64,000 bases of DNA from Hericium rajendrae (taxonomy: Eukaryota > Basidiomycota > Agaricomycetes > Russulales > Hericiaceae): NCBI GenBank assembly GCA_033439255.1, contig CM065888.1, positions 372,001 to 436,000 on the forward strand. The letters run 5' to 3'. Positions 21,632 to 32,991 of this stretch are shown here, piece by piece. Position numbers and translations under genes: made by a program. The notes under the pieces were generated by a model, which saw only the letters and a list, made by a program, of their open reading frames with translations, ran no database searches and was not told the origin of the DNA. Position 1 is the first letter of the stretch. The number at the start of each line of letters is the position of its first letter.

Positions 21632-23763
21632 ATGATGACCGCTGCTTCGCTTCTTGCATCTCTACCTATGCCGTATACGCGTGAGGTCCTAGTCCTGCTG
21701 ACGGTCGTGCTGGGGCTTTGTCTCCTCTGGCGTCGCCTGCTGGGCTCGAGACGCGATCTACCACCGGGTCCACCTGGCCACTGGCTCTGGGGCCACATCA
21801 TCCCTGAAAAACGGTATGGACATTTAGCTGCATGTTTCGTGGCATCACTGCTAACGCATGCCCTACAGCGCGTTTCTGAAGTTCGCAGAATGGACAGAAC
21901 AATATGGCCCTGTATTTTCGCTGCGGTCTGGCCTGCGGACTATCATCGTCGTGGGTCGATACCAGGTAGGCAGCTACAGCTTTTCTGTTCACCATGGCTG
22001 ACGCGTATCTGAAGGCTGCGATGGACATCCTTGAGAAAGAAGGCGCCGCATCCGCGGACCGGCCGCGCGCAGTCGCGGGAGACGAGATCATGTCCGGCAA
22101 CATGCGTCTCTTGCTGCTAGGAGTTGGCGAGAGGATGCGCAAGCTGCGGCGGTATGCCTGCGTCGAGGACTAACTACGTACAGTGCTGACGGTTGGGCTC
22201 TATTCAGGGCGTTACATACGCATCTACAGCCAAGGGCGGCGGCGACGTACGAGCCGCTGCAGTTCCACAATGCGAAGATCCTGATCCGCGATATCCTAGA
22301 TGACCCAGATGCACACTACGAGCACGCAAAACGGTAGCTTCTCTTCTAGCCATCATGCATGTATCTTAATAAACTCATCGTGCGTCACTGGCGCTAGATA
22401 CGCCGCGTCGGTGATCCTGTCACTCACGTATGGAAAGCCGTCACCCTCTTTCCACGCAGACCCGGATGTCGTCCTCGTGACTCAATGTCTGCAGCGCCTT
22501 GGCCGAGCGCTGCGCCCCGGCGCGCATCTCGTCGAGCACTTCCCGTGGCTGCGGCACTTCCCGCTATACACTCCCGGACAGACCATGCAGTGGTATCACC
22601 GCCAGGAGCTCGGGCTGTTCGAGCGGCTGCTCAGGGAGACGCGGCAGCAGATGGTGCGCGCCTTCATTCTCAACTGGCATCCTGACCTGGCTCTGATATC
22701 GCTGCGCACGAAGGCGATGGGCAGCGCGGCGCCCTCATTTGGCAAGTACCTCCTCGAACGGCAACGCGAGCTTGGGCTGTCGGATGACGAGCTCGCATAC
22801 CTCGCGGGCTCGATGTTCGGCGCGGGCTCAGAGACGGTGCGCATCCCCGCTTCTCATCTTCTTGCGCATCGTGACTGAGCTGCGGATGCAGACCGCCGCG
22901 GGAATCAGCACAATCATCATGGCCGCCGCGTGCTTCCCTGCCGCGCAGGCGACCGTGCAGGAGGAGCTCGACCGCGTCGTCGGGCGCGAGCGCTGTACGT
23001 CCCTCTTCTCTCCCACGCCGCACGCCATCTCTGACGCCCACGCCTTTGTCTCTGTTTTCGCCCGCACCTATCGATGCGTAGTGCCGACGTTCGCAGACAT
23101 GGACGACCTCCCGCAGGTACACGCGTTCTTCCTCGAGTCCTTCCGCTGGCGCCCGGGCACGCCCGGCGGGCTGCAGCACCGCGCGACGCGCGACATCGAC
23201 TATGTGCGTGCTTCTCTTCACGCTTCTCGCGGACGCCGCACTCACCTTCTTCCGCAGGCGGGCTATCGCATCCCGGCGGGCGCTACGATCATCGGGAATC
23301 ACTGGTGCGCGTTCTTCGCTCTTCACTCGTGCATGTCGGATTAAAGCGTGGGTTCAGGTCCATCGGACGCGACCCCGAGCTATTCCAGGACGGCGAGACG
23401 TTCGACCCGCGGCGCTGGCTGGACGCGCACGGGCGCGTGCGCACCGACCTGCGGTTCCCGAACTTCGGCTTCGGGCGGCGGTGAGTACACCCGCTCTCCG
23501 CGCCTCGACGCCGCATGTGCTCACGCACTTTGGAATGTGACAGCGTGTGCCCGGGTCAGGCCGTCGCGACGCGCTCGATGTTCGTGAACGCGGCACTGCT
23601 GCTCTGGGCGTTCCGCATCGCACAGGACGCGGAGCACCCGATCGACACGCTCGCGCTCGGTGAGGGCGTCGTCGTGCACCCGCTGCCGTTCGTGGCGCGC
23701 TTCGAGGCGCGCGCGGGGGCGGATGTGCTGCGCGAGATGTTGGTAGAGGACGGCGGGTTGTGA
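21632..23763 (+). CDS. Cytochrome P450 monooxygenase
   Basis: Eleven exons: 21632-21813, 21869-21965, 22015-22151, 22208-22333, 22398-22653, 22714-22836, 22892-22994, 23082-23203, 23258-23304, 23358-23480 and 23544-23763, giving 511 aa. An N-terminal anchor (VLVLLTVVLGLCLLW) and the hinge RRDLPPGPPGHW mark an ER-bound enzyme. The I-helix block FGAGSETTAAGI spans an intron. The K-helix ExxR is ESFR at about 360-363, PRRW follows, and the heme loop FGFGRRVCPGQ places the Cys ligand at about 441. All catalytic signatures are present, so it should be functional. The 60-nt intron 22654-22713 is a multiple of three with no stop, so it could be retained. Basidiomycete P450s hydroxylate xenobiotics or secondary metabolites; the substrate is unknown. 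A broken P450 lies at 32285-32991. Confidence 0.93.
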
Positions 23764-24486
23764 GTAAAATGTGTTCCGGTGTCACGGTGCGGGGACTATG
23801 GTCGGATGTACATATGTGCCCTCATGATTTGGTTTCACGATCTACAGCGAGATGTATTTTTGGGAGAACTTGAGAACTTGATACCCTTGTAGTTACGGTG
23901 CATTCGCGTGCATATGCCTTTCTTCCTTCCTTCACATGATAGTGTAGCATATAGAGCAGGATATTTGAACATAATCTTGGGCACGATGCTGAGATGCTGA
24001 GTTCGCCGTATGGCTTGACGCGATGTTCCTCGGCCGTGTCCGTAGGCGCCGGCGCAAGGCAAGGCAAAATGATCGGGCAGGAGTCCAGAGCGGGCCGGAA
24101 ATTTTCATTTTCTGGCAATTTCGGGGCCGGCATCAGCGGGGACTCGAAATGCTCGTCCTGACTTTTAGCTCACCATCCCAGCTACCGTCGAATGTCCTGC
24201 ATAGCTCTAGTGGCGACATCAGGCCAGCGTCACAATTAGAGATGGACTGTCGACGTGGAATCCATTGCCAAGGTGGCCATCTCGCAGCATAGACTACAAT
24301 CAGAAGTACCAGTAAGATCGCTTTATCCCGAATCGTTGTTCTTGATCGTGTAGGGTGATCTTGCTGTAAGATCTTATGGCGATGCCGCACCTTGCCGCAC
24401 TCGTGCTTCACGGGCGCGCGCTGTGGAGACAATAAGTCTTGGCCTCGCGTACGGGGAACAATATGGCTATGACCAACGTTGTCTCG
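23764..24486. other. Intergenic interval
   Basis: It holds the P450 3' flank and the lactonase-like promoter. No gene is seen. It carries one copy of a 50-bp dispersed repeat at 23981-24030. Confidence 0.5.
23981..24030 (+). repeat. Dispersed 50-bp repeat, copy 1
   Basis: It matches 33621-33670 in the same orientation at 44 of 50 positions by direct reading, including the identical block GCACGATGCTGAGATGCTGA and the block TGGCTTGACGCGAT. Both copies are non-coding and each lies near a P450 locus. Confidence 0.8.
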
Positions 24487-24492
24487 TATAAA
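24487..24492 (+). promoter_or_regulatory. TATA box of lactonase-like gene 1
   Basis: TATAAA lies 63 bp before the last nucleotide upstream of the ATG at 24555. Confidence 0.55.
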
Positions 24493-24554
24493 GACATCGT
24501 GGCTTGCCTCTTCCCATCTCGTTGACGTTCAGCTGGTATCCTCATTCGTCTGCT

Positions 24555-25853
24555 ATGGTACAATTTAAGATTCTCGCTGGCGGGTACTCAGCGCCTGGTT
24601 TCGTGGCATTCTACCTATTCGACTCGATTGCTTCAACGCTCAATCTCGTTGGTCAGTCGCCTACCGGCGACAACCCCTCATGGATAGCTACACACCCTAC
24701 GAATAGCAGCATACTTTAGTGAGTGGCCTACAGTTTTATTCGAAAATGCAGCCTGCTCATTAATATTCAGTGCCGTCAACGAGAATGAGCAAGGCGCACT
24801 ACAGTCATTTGCTGTCTCAGGGCAAGCACTTTCTGCCCCATTTGGTACAGCAGCATCGGAAGGGAATGGGCCTCCATTTACTGTTGGTCTCTCCACTGGT
24901 GAGGTCGCCATTGTGAATGTAATTACTGCTTTCACCTGTCATTCTACTTCGTTCGCCAACTACAACTTCTTCATCAGTTTGGTTCTGGAACTGGAGCCTT
25001 CCTGCCATCTGAGGATGGTCTGAACTTCGGCTCGGCGCAAGCAATCACGTTCCTGGTGCAGCCTGGTACAGTGAACAACGTTTCGCATCCTCACATGGCG
25101 CTTGAAAACGACGGCGAAGTGCTCATTCCGGATCTTGTACGCTCCAATCGGCCTTTTTTTTTCAACTGATCGGAACTCAATACTGTTATTTGACGCAGGG
25201 CGCAGACATGATCTGGCGTCTTGCTTCGAACGGCAGCGCCGGCTCTTGGCAAATTGCTGGCCAATTGCCGCAACCTCAAGGCAGCGGGCCTCGGCACATT
25301 GCGATCCTCGGTGCGTCTGCATCCCTTCTTCGCACATCTGCGCTCATCCTTCGTATACATAGACGGCTATCTCTACACTGTACATGAGACCGCGTCTACA
25401 GTGACGTCTCAGCCTCTTCCGGATGCTATCAATGGCACGTCCGACATTATCACCACGATCGATGTAAGACCCCAAGACGCCCCAGCCGACGCCCAATTCG
25501 GTGCGGGCGAGCTCGTGCTTTGCCCGCCGAACCAGTTGTTCCCCAAGCCCTACCTCTATGCGTCGAATCGTAATGTCGGCCCGACACAAGATCCTGCCGG
25601 CGACACCATTGCGATCATTGAGATCGGAGCGAACGGCACGATGACCCTCGTCAACCAGGTGAAGACGGGTGTCAACCAGCCACGGGGCGTCGAGAAGGGT
25701 GGCGACGACGACGAATTCCTCGCCGTCGGCGGTGTTGTAGGTAGTGGTGGTGTTGCTATCTTCAACAGGACCGAGGGTGGTGCGAATCTGGCGGAAGTGG
25801 CGAGGAATACGGAGGTGCCGACGCGCACGAGCTTCGTATGGTTAGAAGTCTGA
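24555..25853 (+). CDS. Beta-propeller lactonase-like protein 1
   Basis: Five exons: 24555-24718, 24771-24918, 24978-25136, 25199-25310 and 25363-25853, giving 357 aa. The start MVQFKILAGGY parallels MVNLTILASGY of the tandem copy. Family features include NPSWIATHPTNSSIL, YAVNENEQG, VSHPHMALENDGEVLIPDLG, GSGPRHIAI, YASNRNVG, the acidic GGDDDEFLAVGG and the TRTSFVW end. These repeat as beta-blades and fit the lactonase, seven-bladed propeller family that includes 6-phosphogluconolactonase and carboxy-cis,cis-muconate cyclase. Such enzymes open lactones in sugar or aromatic breakdown. There is no clear signal peptide, so it is probably cytosolic. Exons 1 and 4 (164 and 112 nt) are the same length as in the copy at 27981-29270. 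Confidence 0.88.
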
Positions 25854-27891
25854 TTCCATGCTATGACTGTTTTGTGTGAGTTCTTGTCATCATGGGTTTC
25901 GCAAACTGCTAATTAGCTTTGCTCGGCGCAGGATTGTTACGATCAGCTTTCCACTGGGTCATTTGTATTCATCCTTTAGCGAGAACATATCTATCTGGAC
26001 ATCAGCATTGTATATTTGCCAATCTACTTGTGGATCCCACCGTCTACTAAAGCTACAGATGGCTACTTAGCCAAAGCGCATGACTTTCTTTTAAGGTGAG
26101 TCCTTACTGAATTGTGCCGGAGGCGTATCTATGAATCCGAGGTGCAATCCCGCGTTTTCTTCAAACGATCTTCACAAATGCCTCCGCACCGCCGCGTTTG
26201 ATTGCGCGCAAATGCTTGCGAAAAAATATTGACAAGGATCACCTTCAACCTCCCCACTGAGGTACGGTTACCCACATCTGAACCTGAAAAGTTCGGAACG
26301 GGATATCGACCTTCTGTTCTTCGTTCACTATGCATCATTTTAAGCGACGTTCGTAACGACGCCCTTGAATCCTACCTCCTAGCAATCAAAACCATGCAGC
26401 AGCGCGGCATTCTTGTCAGCGAAAAGCACCCGAATGGACGTGCACACCACACTTTACCAGCCTTCACCGATCACATGCCGCAACACTGCGCGCGCCTTCT
26501 GCTTCCAGTCTCTGATCCCCGCGACACATGAATTTGGCTACACAGTTCGTGCGTCTCGGACTCCCCACGCATCATTAAAAACCTGGAGATAATATATCTG
26601 CAGCCATCCCTCCCTGTGTCGGACACCGGCGACAATTACCCCTTTGACGAGACTTGTGCCCCGCCAAGTCTTCTGCTCTGCATGCGTTCGTGGACAACCA
26701 CATACAAAACAGTGTGAATCCTCCGACCTACAATCTGTGTACGGTAGCGCTCTACAAGACGAAGTTTCTCAGCGACCAGGTCGACTATGCCGCACGCAAG
26801 ATTGGCATTCCGGATTGAGGTTCAATCGAGGACCTCGAAGCGAGAGGGGCTGGGGCTAGAGCCAAGGACAGGTAGAAGGTGCGCATTTACAGTCCTTGAG
26901 GAGGCACGGAAAGGAGGTTGACTATGGCCAAATGCAGAGTTCGGGTACACCGTGGCAAGATGGCGCTGGAATACCGGCCTTCCAGGCTCCGGAGCCCAAT
27001 GTTCTCGGATTTCGCCATTGGTATTTCTGAGGAAAAGAGACCCGGGTTCTGACGAGGCATAGCTCAAGGTGTGGGCATGAGATGGTGGGTGACGAGAGTG
27101 TGTTTCAAGGAGTGGAACGATGGGTGAGAATGAGAGTGATGAAGACGAGCTGGTCAGTAGGCGATGACTGTGGTCTTCATTCATCGCCTGAATCGTACTG
27201 ACCACATGCTTCTAAAATCCCATGCTAAGTGACTTTCTCTCTTGAATTTAGTCACTATTCGACGAGCAGTTCGGAAAGTATACCCTCACATGTGGTGGAA
27301 AAAGCTCGGATAAAAGTATCAAGAACCAACAATGCATGGTTATACCGACGTACTCTTCATTCCACCCGACAATTCTCCCAGTATTGCTGCGATTTCGGCC
27401 CAGCACATCGTTGAGACAAGTCTGATAACAATGCAGCATGATGGCATACTCGAGTATACTTTAGGCGCCGGGGCAGCTACTCACACGTGGGGTATCATAA
27501 GACCGAGCAGCCGCCCGCGATTGCTCGACTTGCCGTACTATCAGGACTCCTTGTCTCTCTTTGACATCGTAGTGAGCACACAGTTCTCGTTCACGGCCGT
27601 GGTGAATTGAAACACAGTAACAACGGCAGAGGACTCGGGATTGTCTCGGAAGCACCGTCGCTCATTTATCTATAGCTTTTTGCTGAACTTCTCTGCATTT
27701 ATCGGCTCCCACCACGCTAGAGAAGCAGCTCTCGGTCTTCGACAACGCGCCATACCCCGAACCATGCGTGCGCTGCTCACGAGGTGATCCCATTTGGTGA
27801 TGCACGGTGCAGTGCGGCCGGCATCTCTCTCTCGCAATGTCCGTCACAACTACAGTTTGGCCCATCGTGTGACGACCGTCTGGATGGAGGG
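25854..27891. other. Interval between the two lactonase-like genes
   Basis: About 2 kb without a complete gene. It contains a protein-like terminal exon candidate at 26654-26818. A frame at 26202-26531 with ALESYLLAIKTMQQRGILVS is also protein-like, but neither can be placed in a family. Confidence 0.45.
26654..26818 (+). pseudogene. Orphan terminal-exon-like segment
   Basis: An open segment of 54 codons ends in TGA at 26816-26818. It reads like real protein, for example ALHAFVDNHIQNSVNPPTYN and CTVALYKTKFLSDQVDYAAR, finishing KIGIPD. An AG lies just upstream at 26650-26651, and an in-frame stop precedes it. No upstream exon can be connected, so it is a decayed gene end or an exon of a gene I failed to assemble. 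I do not recognise the family. Confidence 0.35.
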
Positions 27892-27898
27892 TATATAA
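27892..27898 (+). promoter_or_regulatory. TATA box of lactonase-like gene 2
   Basis: TATATAA lies about 83 bp upstream of the ATG at 27981. Confidence 0.5.
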
Positions 27899-27980
27899 CA
27901 ACTGATGCTTCGAGCCAGTAAACTTCTGACGTTTCTGCTCTGCTTAGCGAGTTGCCTCAGTCGACCCGGTCTCATCTATC

Positions 27981-29270
27981 ATGGTCAACCTCACTATTCT
28001 CGCTAGTGGCTATGCCGTTCCGGGCTTCATCGCATCCTACCTCTTCAACCCGCAGGCAGCAACTCTGACTCTTCTGAACCAATCGCCAACAGGTGATAAC
28101 CCGTCATGGATATCGTTGCATCCCACGAACAGCAGTATTCTCTAGTAAGTACTATTTTAACGTCAAGGTATCTCGCATCTAAATCGACATAGTTCTGTCA
28201 ACGAGAATGCTCAGGGCGGACTGCAGTCGTTCACGATCGGAAGTCAAGGCGCGCTTTCGGCACCTGTGGACACGATACAGTCTGAAGGCGACAGCCCAGC
28301 CTTCACGGTCCCACTCACTACGGGGCAAGTCGCCGTCATGAATGTGAGTCGATTTTGGCCGATCTCACATTTCTTGCCTCATCGAAGTTTATACCCAGTA
28401 CGGATCAGGAAATGGACTGATCGTTCCCACCGAGGGTGATCCTCTCCATTTCGGCACCCCGGACTTGATCACGTTCCCTCTGCAGGCCAGCGGCGTCTCG
28501 CACCCGCACATGGCTTTGCAGCATGGCGAAGAAGTGCTCGTGCCAGACCTCGTGAGTTATCCGCACGCTCCGGAGGTCACCCGCCTGAGAGATGCGCGAC
28601 TGCCTTAGGGCGGTGACATGATTTGGCGCCTGGCCCAGAACAGCAGCGCAGGGTCGTGGAGGATCCAAGGTCAAATTCCTCAGCCTCAAGGCAGCGGCCC
28701 GCGACACATCGCGCTGTTTGGTACGCTTCTCTTCCTTTCGCTTCGGCTGACATTTAGCTGACGCTCTTTCCAGACGACTTCCTGTATACTCTCCACGAGA
28801 CTGCGTCAACTCTGACCGTCCAGCCCTTACCTCCTGCACCCAACGGGACGTCAACGATCGTCACGCAGGTGTCGACTGTCCCGTCCAACGATCTCAATCT
28901 CACGAACGCCACTTGGGCTGCTGCTGAGATCCTCCTTCCTGTACCCAACCAGCGCTTCCCGAAGGCGTTCGTGTACACGTCGAACCGCAACACGGGTTCG
29001 ACTGTGGACCCGCGTGGTGACACCATTGCCATCTGGTCGATCGAGCCGGAAGGTAAGGTAACCCTGGTCAGACAGGTTTACACCGGCCTCCAGCAGGTGC
29101 GAGGAATGATGATCGGTGGCGACGACGACGAGTTCATCGTCGCTGGAGGCGTCGTGGGTACTGGTGGAGTGCTTGTATTGAAGAGGACTGAAGGAGGTTC
29201 GAACTTGGAAGAGGTGGTTAGGAACACGGATATCCCGAATCGCACGAGCTTTGTCTGGGGAAATTGGTGA
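27981..29270 (+). CDS. Beta-propeller lactonase-like protein 2
   Basis: Five exons: 27981-28144, 28193-28343, 28399-28551, 28609-28720 and 28774-29270, giving 358 aa. It is a tandem paralogue of the gene at 24555-25853: same intron positions and phases, and the same blocks (DNPSWISLHPTNSSIL, YSVNENAQGG, SHPHMALQHGEEVLVPDL, GGDMIWRLAQNSSAGSW, YTSNRNTGSTVDPRGDTIA, GGDDDEFIVAGG, NRTSFVW). Divergence is spread along the protein, so the duplication is not very recent. The likely role is hydrolysis of a lactone or a related ring-opening step; the substrate is unknown. The frame is intact and both copies should be active. Confidence 0.88.
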
Positions 29271-29479
29271 TGCACTTGTATAGATTGCGAATTATTGACT
29301 ATGATCCATGTAGTGTAGACGCTGTCATTGGGGGTCACTCTCAACTCGTGCGTATATACTAGAGCTACATTATCCTGAGGCATGAGACCTCGTTACTCCT
29401 ACCCATAAGCAAGTACACTACGTGTATCGTACAAACTCGATATGGTGCTATAGTAAATCTGTCCGAGACAAAGCGTGCA

Positions 29480-30886
29480 CTACCCTATCCTGAGCGAGAG
29501 GTCGGACTGACTACAGCTTGGAGAAACGTGCATTTGTCGAGGAATCTTAACCAAGGAAGCATTTGGGGCGGCTTCAAAGTTATCAAGCCCGTCATCTTCA
29601 GTGTCTATGCCCGTTTCAATGTCTACCTCCCTGTCAAGACCGGTAACATATGTCATCCGTTCGATGAAGGGTGAAGGGTCGAAAGCCATGCGGCTCTCAG
29701 TCGCCGCGGCGCGCTCTGCAGTGCTACGAGGCGAAGGCGGCAGTTTCGCAAGACCTGAGCGCATGATGACCATGTAAAACGTGATCGAGATGATTGGCAC
29801 CATCTACCAATATGCGGTTAGACGCAAATCGGGAAATTCGTAGGGAAGACGCACCATGCAGACAATGAGATCCTGTGCATTCGACCCGATTGCGAAGAGG
29901 ATCAGGGACGTGAGAAGGGTAATTGTGTAGAGAAGCGCAGCGTCGACGATGACTAGAAGGACAGACATCAAAGGCAGGGCACTTGTTGTGAGATGTCGTC
30001 GGACATCCGCAGCGGTCTTCCAGATCCGATAAACTAGTAGCGCTATTCGTGATGTCAGATTTGGGGTTCCTCACTCGTCGAGGGTTATGGTACTGATGAG
30101 GCGTAGACGTACATGTACAAATAACGTTTGTGGCCATGGAGAGCGAGTAGAAGGACGTGATCCAGTTTGCAGCACCCTTCGCAAAGATAGCTGAACCGGA
30201 AGGTAAGGTGGACGATGCCCATATACCACCAATGCCCGTCACTATGCAGTAATTCAGCTGTATAGCGTACACGGTACACGTAGTACGTACCGAGCGACGC
30301 GATGAGCATTATGACAGGGACAATGATTATACGAAAAGACTGCCAGACCACATAGCAGCGATAGATCTATATATGGGCTTAGATACTGTCTGAGATCGCT
30401 TGACGAATGGACTCACCACCACACTATCTCCCAACAATGTCTGCAGCATGTAGACAACATTCAGAAAGATGAATGGGAAGGCCTTCAAATCGCCGAAGTA
30501 CGTTGATGGTCCGTCGGGCGTATCATCTCTGTGGTAGATAGTGCCGACAATACAGCGATACGTGTTAATGCCAATGTGCTGAAAGACCCGGCCGGAAACC
30601 AATCAACAGCATTTCATGACCATCAAATATCAAGACACTCACGAGGGTGCTCAGGATAAACAGCATGCATGCCACCAGTACCATCCTCCAATTTACGTAC
30701 ACCGTAGATCGTTGGTAGAAGAGAACCCAAATTGTCACGCAAAACATGAAGCTTGAGAAACCTGCGCATGATTCAACATGTTAAGCAAGTATGGTGCAGC
30801 AAATTTATAACCTTACCATAGAGCACCGCTTCCAAGGAGACAGAAAGCACCTCCGCTTTGTCGAGGGCGATGCCGCCCAAGTCCAT
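29480..30886 (-). CDS. Multipass (about 7 TM) membrane protein, paralogue 3
   Basis: Seven exons: 30886-30817, 30761-30643, 30578-30417, 30366-30291, 30241-30113, 30042-29855 and 29803-29480, giving 355 aa. Exons 2-4 are 119, 162 and 76 nt as in the other two copies. The start is MDLGGIALDKAEVL. Conserved blocks are GFSSFMFCVTIWVLFYQRST, HIGINTYRCIVG, IYRCYVVWQSF, WITSFYSLSMATNV and LLVYRIWK, but it is clearly the most diverged member (SNAQDLIVCM replaces NGQYVVLDM). Its polar C-terminal tail is longer, about 95 residues, and acidic. A TATATA sequence lies near 30938. Function unknown, as for its paralogues. Confidence 0.83.
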
Positions 30887-32284
30887 GGACGCCAGTTGGC
30901 AGCGACGCAGCAAGAGGTCAATCAAAAGGAAACAGACGCTATATAGCTATCCCTCCGGGGTATATAAGGATTAGAAATCCTTACCAAAAACCCGAGACCC
31001 GTCCTATTGAGCACAGCCCAGATCGACACAGTGCCTGATCTCTGATTGCGGGCGATGGATTCTTCTTGAGTCTCCATGGCTGAATGCTGATAGCATCTCC
31101 GCGCGGCAACAGAGCGTCAAAATCCATGGAGCGAAACGCTGACAGCGCCTTCAAAGAGAGACGGCCTCCGGCGTAAATCCTCCATTGAGAGAAGCGCTGG
31201 TTGTCCGGCTGATGATGAGAACAAGAGCGTATGTCAATCATATATGCATTGAACCCAGGGAGAGCTCATCTGAGCAGACGGATTATGTGTGGAGGCCGTA
31301 GGAAATCAAGTGCGTTGCGCTAGCAACGTGCCATGGGCCTGATAGGCATGAGGTTAGCGCATGGGCTAACTGACGCCCTGCGAGCGGCCATCTGTCCGCT
31401 ATTCGGCATTCTCGGGAGACCCTGCAAATCTCATGAATATACCGTGCTGGAAGGAGACGAAATAGGTTCGCACCTCCTCATACGATAAGAATCTGAACCG
31501 TCGCCGTACAAAGCAAACCGCTGGGATACTTCTGGAATGACTGGCTGTTTCATTCTTGGGCTCGAGGAGGCGGCAGGGTTCCATAGAGCGGTCCGAACTG
31601 AACGCGTGTTAATGTTAACAAGCTGTGATGTCAGGAAAATACCTAACACCCGTGCTGAAACATGTACCTTTCGAGCCTCTGGACAGCTGCGATTCAGCCG
31701 AACTATCAAGTTATCCGAAGAAGAAGCGACCAGCTGGCAGAGTTTTCGGGTCGACAATGATAAGCAAAGTGCAAACAAGTCCTGTTTTCAGGCTCATCAT
31801 CTCAAGTTCTCATACTCTTCATGCAGCTTCCTATCTCAAAACTTGTCTTCACATGCAATGACAGGCGAATCAGTCTCAGTGGCTAGGTCTAGGAGCGTGA
31901 AGACCTACTTACATTGATTGAACGTCGCATGGAGGGTCTTTTTGACTATTGGAAAATGCTAGTTAGTGTTTCTTGCGCAACCGCAGCTTCAGTCTTGATC
32001 TCAGCCTCGTCCGGCGTCCGGCGTGATATTGCGACCGAGGGGCCTTGGCTGCATCTATCGGGGGCATGAGCCAGGATATCAAACCGAAAGACGGCATCTC
32101 GGTCGACATCCATAACTATACAAGTGGGCTGATCGTGAGTCGCACTATGACGTCGAACCAATAGCACAAATTGTACGTGGCAAGGAATAGTGATTGCGTA
32201 GCCAGATATTTTCTTGGACAAAACACTGTGTTTCGTCACTCTAAACATCAGTCACTGCGGGTCTTAGAATGATCACAGCCTTAC
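30887..32284. other. Gene-poor interval
   Basis: Short reading frames on both strands, the longest 126 codons (31537-31917, plus). None has a signature. No gene supported. Confidence 0.45.
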
Positions 32285-32991
32285 CATCTCTCGAATCGGA
32301 AGCCTGGATTCTCACTGACGCCTTGTGGCCTGTCGATCCAACGTCTCGGCTCAAAGACTTCTGCATCATGCATCTGACCGTAGGTCTCTTGGGTGAGAAA
32401 GGACTATAATGAGTTCACGAAACTTGACTACAAAGATAACAGCACTGACCTCAAACCCATTCCATAGTGGTTTGATATCAGAAGCGCACCCGCCGGGATG
32501 AGCATGCCCTTGTAATATTCATCTTCAGTTGTCGTAGCCAAGTGTGGTATCCCTGTGAACCGTTCTCGTCAGCGCTTTTTACTCTGTAGGGCTGGATCGC
32601 GAGAGGTGAGTGACTTCGCCGTTAGGAGCCACAGGCCTTCAGCGCATAATCTCTTTATACGTCGCCCTCACGTATGGTAGCCTGTCTATATCGCTCATTT
32701 GTCGGTTCATGATCCTCGCAGATTGAATCAATCGCGGCCTCGGCCTGCGCTTCGACAAGCGCGTGTGGGTATAACACTTCGGTCTGCATCTGCAACAATG
32801 AGCAATTAAACACCAAGAACAGCACGAAACAAAATACATCAGATGCAAGTGTCCGATCAGAGGGAGTCTTGGTGGCAAGTTCAAGCCCCTTCTCTTTGCT
32901 CCCATAACGCTATCAACAGAGATGTTAGTACTAAGCAGAGGCCTACCGGCACCCATCCTTCTAGGATATGAGTCACCTGCAGCAAGGACAT
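32285..32991 (-). pseudogene. Broken, internally shortened cytochrome P450
   Basis: The copy begins at an ATG at 32991 with a typical P450 membrane anchor (MSLLQVTHILEGWVPVGLCL). The proline hinge KRRGLNLPPRLPLIGHL follows but lies in a different frame. About 150 bp later the sequence is already at the K-helix region SDIDRLPYVRATYKEIMR, which is followed by an in-frame TGA before RPVAPNGEVTHL. Further pieces are DEYYKGMLIPAGALLISNHY and EVFEPRRWIDRPQGVSENPG. The whole substrate-recognition middle, about 300 residues, is missing, and I find no heme loop. It is a deletion-plus-frameshift pseudogene of a host P450, on the opposite strand to the intact gene at 21.6 kb. Confidence 0.8.
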
